Source: Bacteroidales bacterium (GTDB lineage Bacteria; Bacteroidota; Bacteroidia; Bacteroidales; UBA12077). Taken from it: DNA of 5,085 nt. The stretch is taken from contig DAOVYZ010000295.1 in NCBI GenBank assembly GCA_030635365.1, positions 1 through 5,085 on the forward strand. The letters are read 5' to 3'. Shown here piece after piece: positions 5,044 to 5,085 of this stretch (the stretch's first letter is position 1; each line of letters begins with the position of its first letter). Below the pieces are notes generated by a model. That model saw only the letters and a list, made by a program, of their open reading frames with translations, searched no databases and was not told the DNA's origin. Made by a program: the position numbers and the translations under genes.

Positions 5044-5085
5044 GTGTGCCCAGCATGAGCATGTGCACACCTGTCTGAAAGCTCT
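5044..5085 (+). mobile_element. Group II intron, 5' end (runs off the window)
   Basis: GTGTGCCCAGCATGAGC at 5044 fits the GUGYG start of group II introns followed by the CCCAGCATG stretch common in bacterial domain I. GTGTGC (5044-5049) pairs with GCACAC (5065-5070), the expected first stem, and CTGTCTGAAAGCTCT continues as domain I usually does. The start could be two bases earlier (5042), because GT is repeated. The rest, including any reverse transcriptase gene, lies beyond base 5085. It is in the same orientation as the 3' intron remnant at 3781-3861 and opposite to the PD40 gene. Confidence 0.6.

Overview
The window is AT-rich and looks like the chromosome of a member of the Bacteroidota. 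The evidence is a five-domain TPR/beta-propeller/OmpA protein of the PorE type, a small lipoprotein whose cysteine is followed by a Lys-Lys-Glu-Glu export-signal-like stretch, a QueE ending in LQAHKFMHIP, PD40 repeat proteins, and genes that mostly lack Shine-Dalgarno sequences. No ribosomal, tRNA or CRISPR sequence is visible.

Layout: bases 1-352 are non-coding, with two DnaA-box-like 9-mers in a nested palindrome at the extreme left and a second palindrome at 242-286. A PorE-like gene runs on the minus strand (353-2341; true start ATG at 2341). It is divergent, across 113 bp, from a small cysteine-rich lipoprotein gene (2455-2817, plus). That gene converges on queE (2915-3547, minus), with a terminator-like hairpin between them.

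The right third, from about 3600, looks like accessory DNA. A secreted five-bladed PD40 protein (3883-4848, minus) sits between two pieces of group II intron that lie in the same plus-strand orientation: a truncated 3' end (about 3781-3861) and a 5' end that starts near 5044 and runs off the window. A large imperfect palindrome (4930-5038) abuts the second intron. The base order just after the first intron piece (TTACCAAACG) is the sequence needed to complete the palindrome interrupted by the second (GTTTGGTAAC...). The simplest reading is that related introns entered the same point of two copies of one palindromic element, with the PD40 gene carried between the copies. This resembles a gene cassette with an attC-like site and a site-specific group II intron, though the core motifs are not canonical integron ones.

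The genes are not an obvious single pathway. The PorE-like protein is a predicted periplasmic link between an envelope complex and peptidoglycan, QueE makes the 7-deazaguanine core of queuosine, and the lipoprotein and PD40 protein have no known function.
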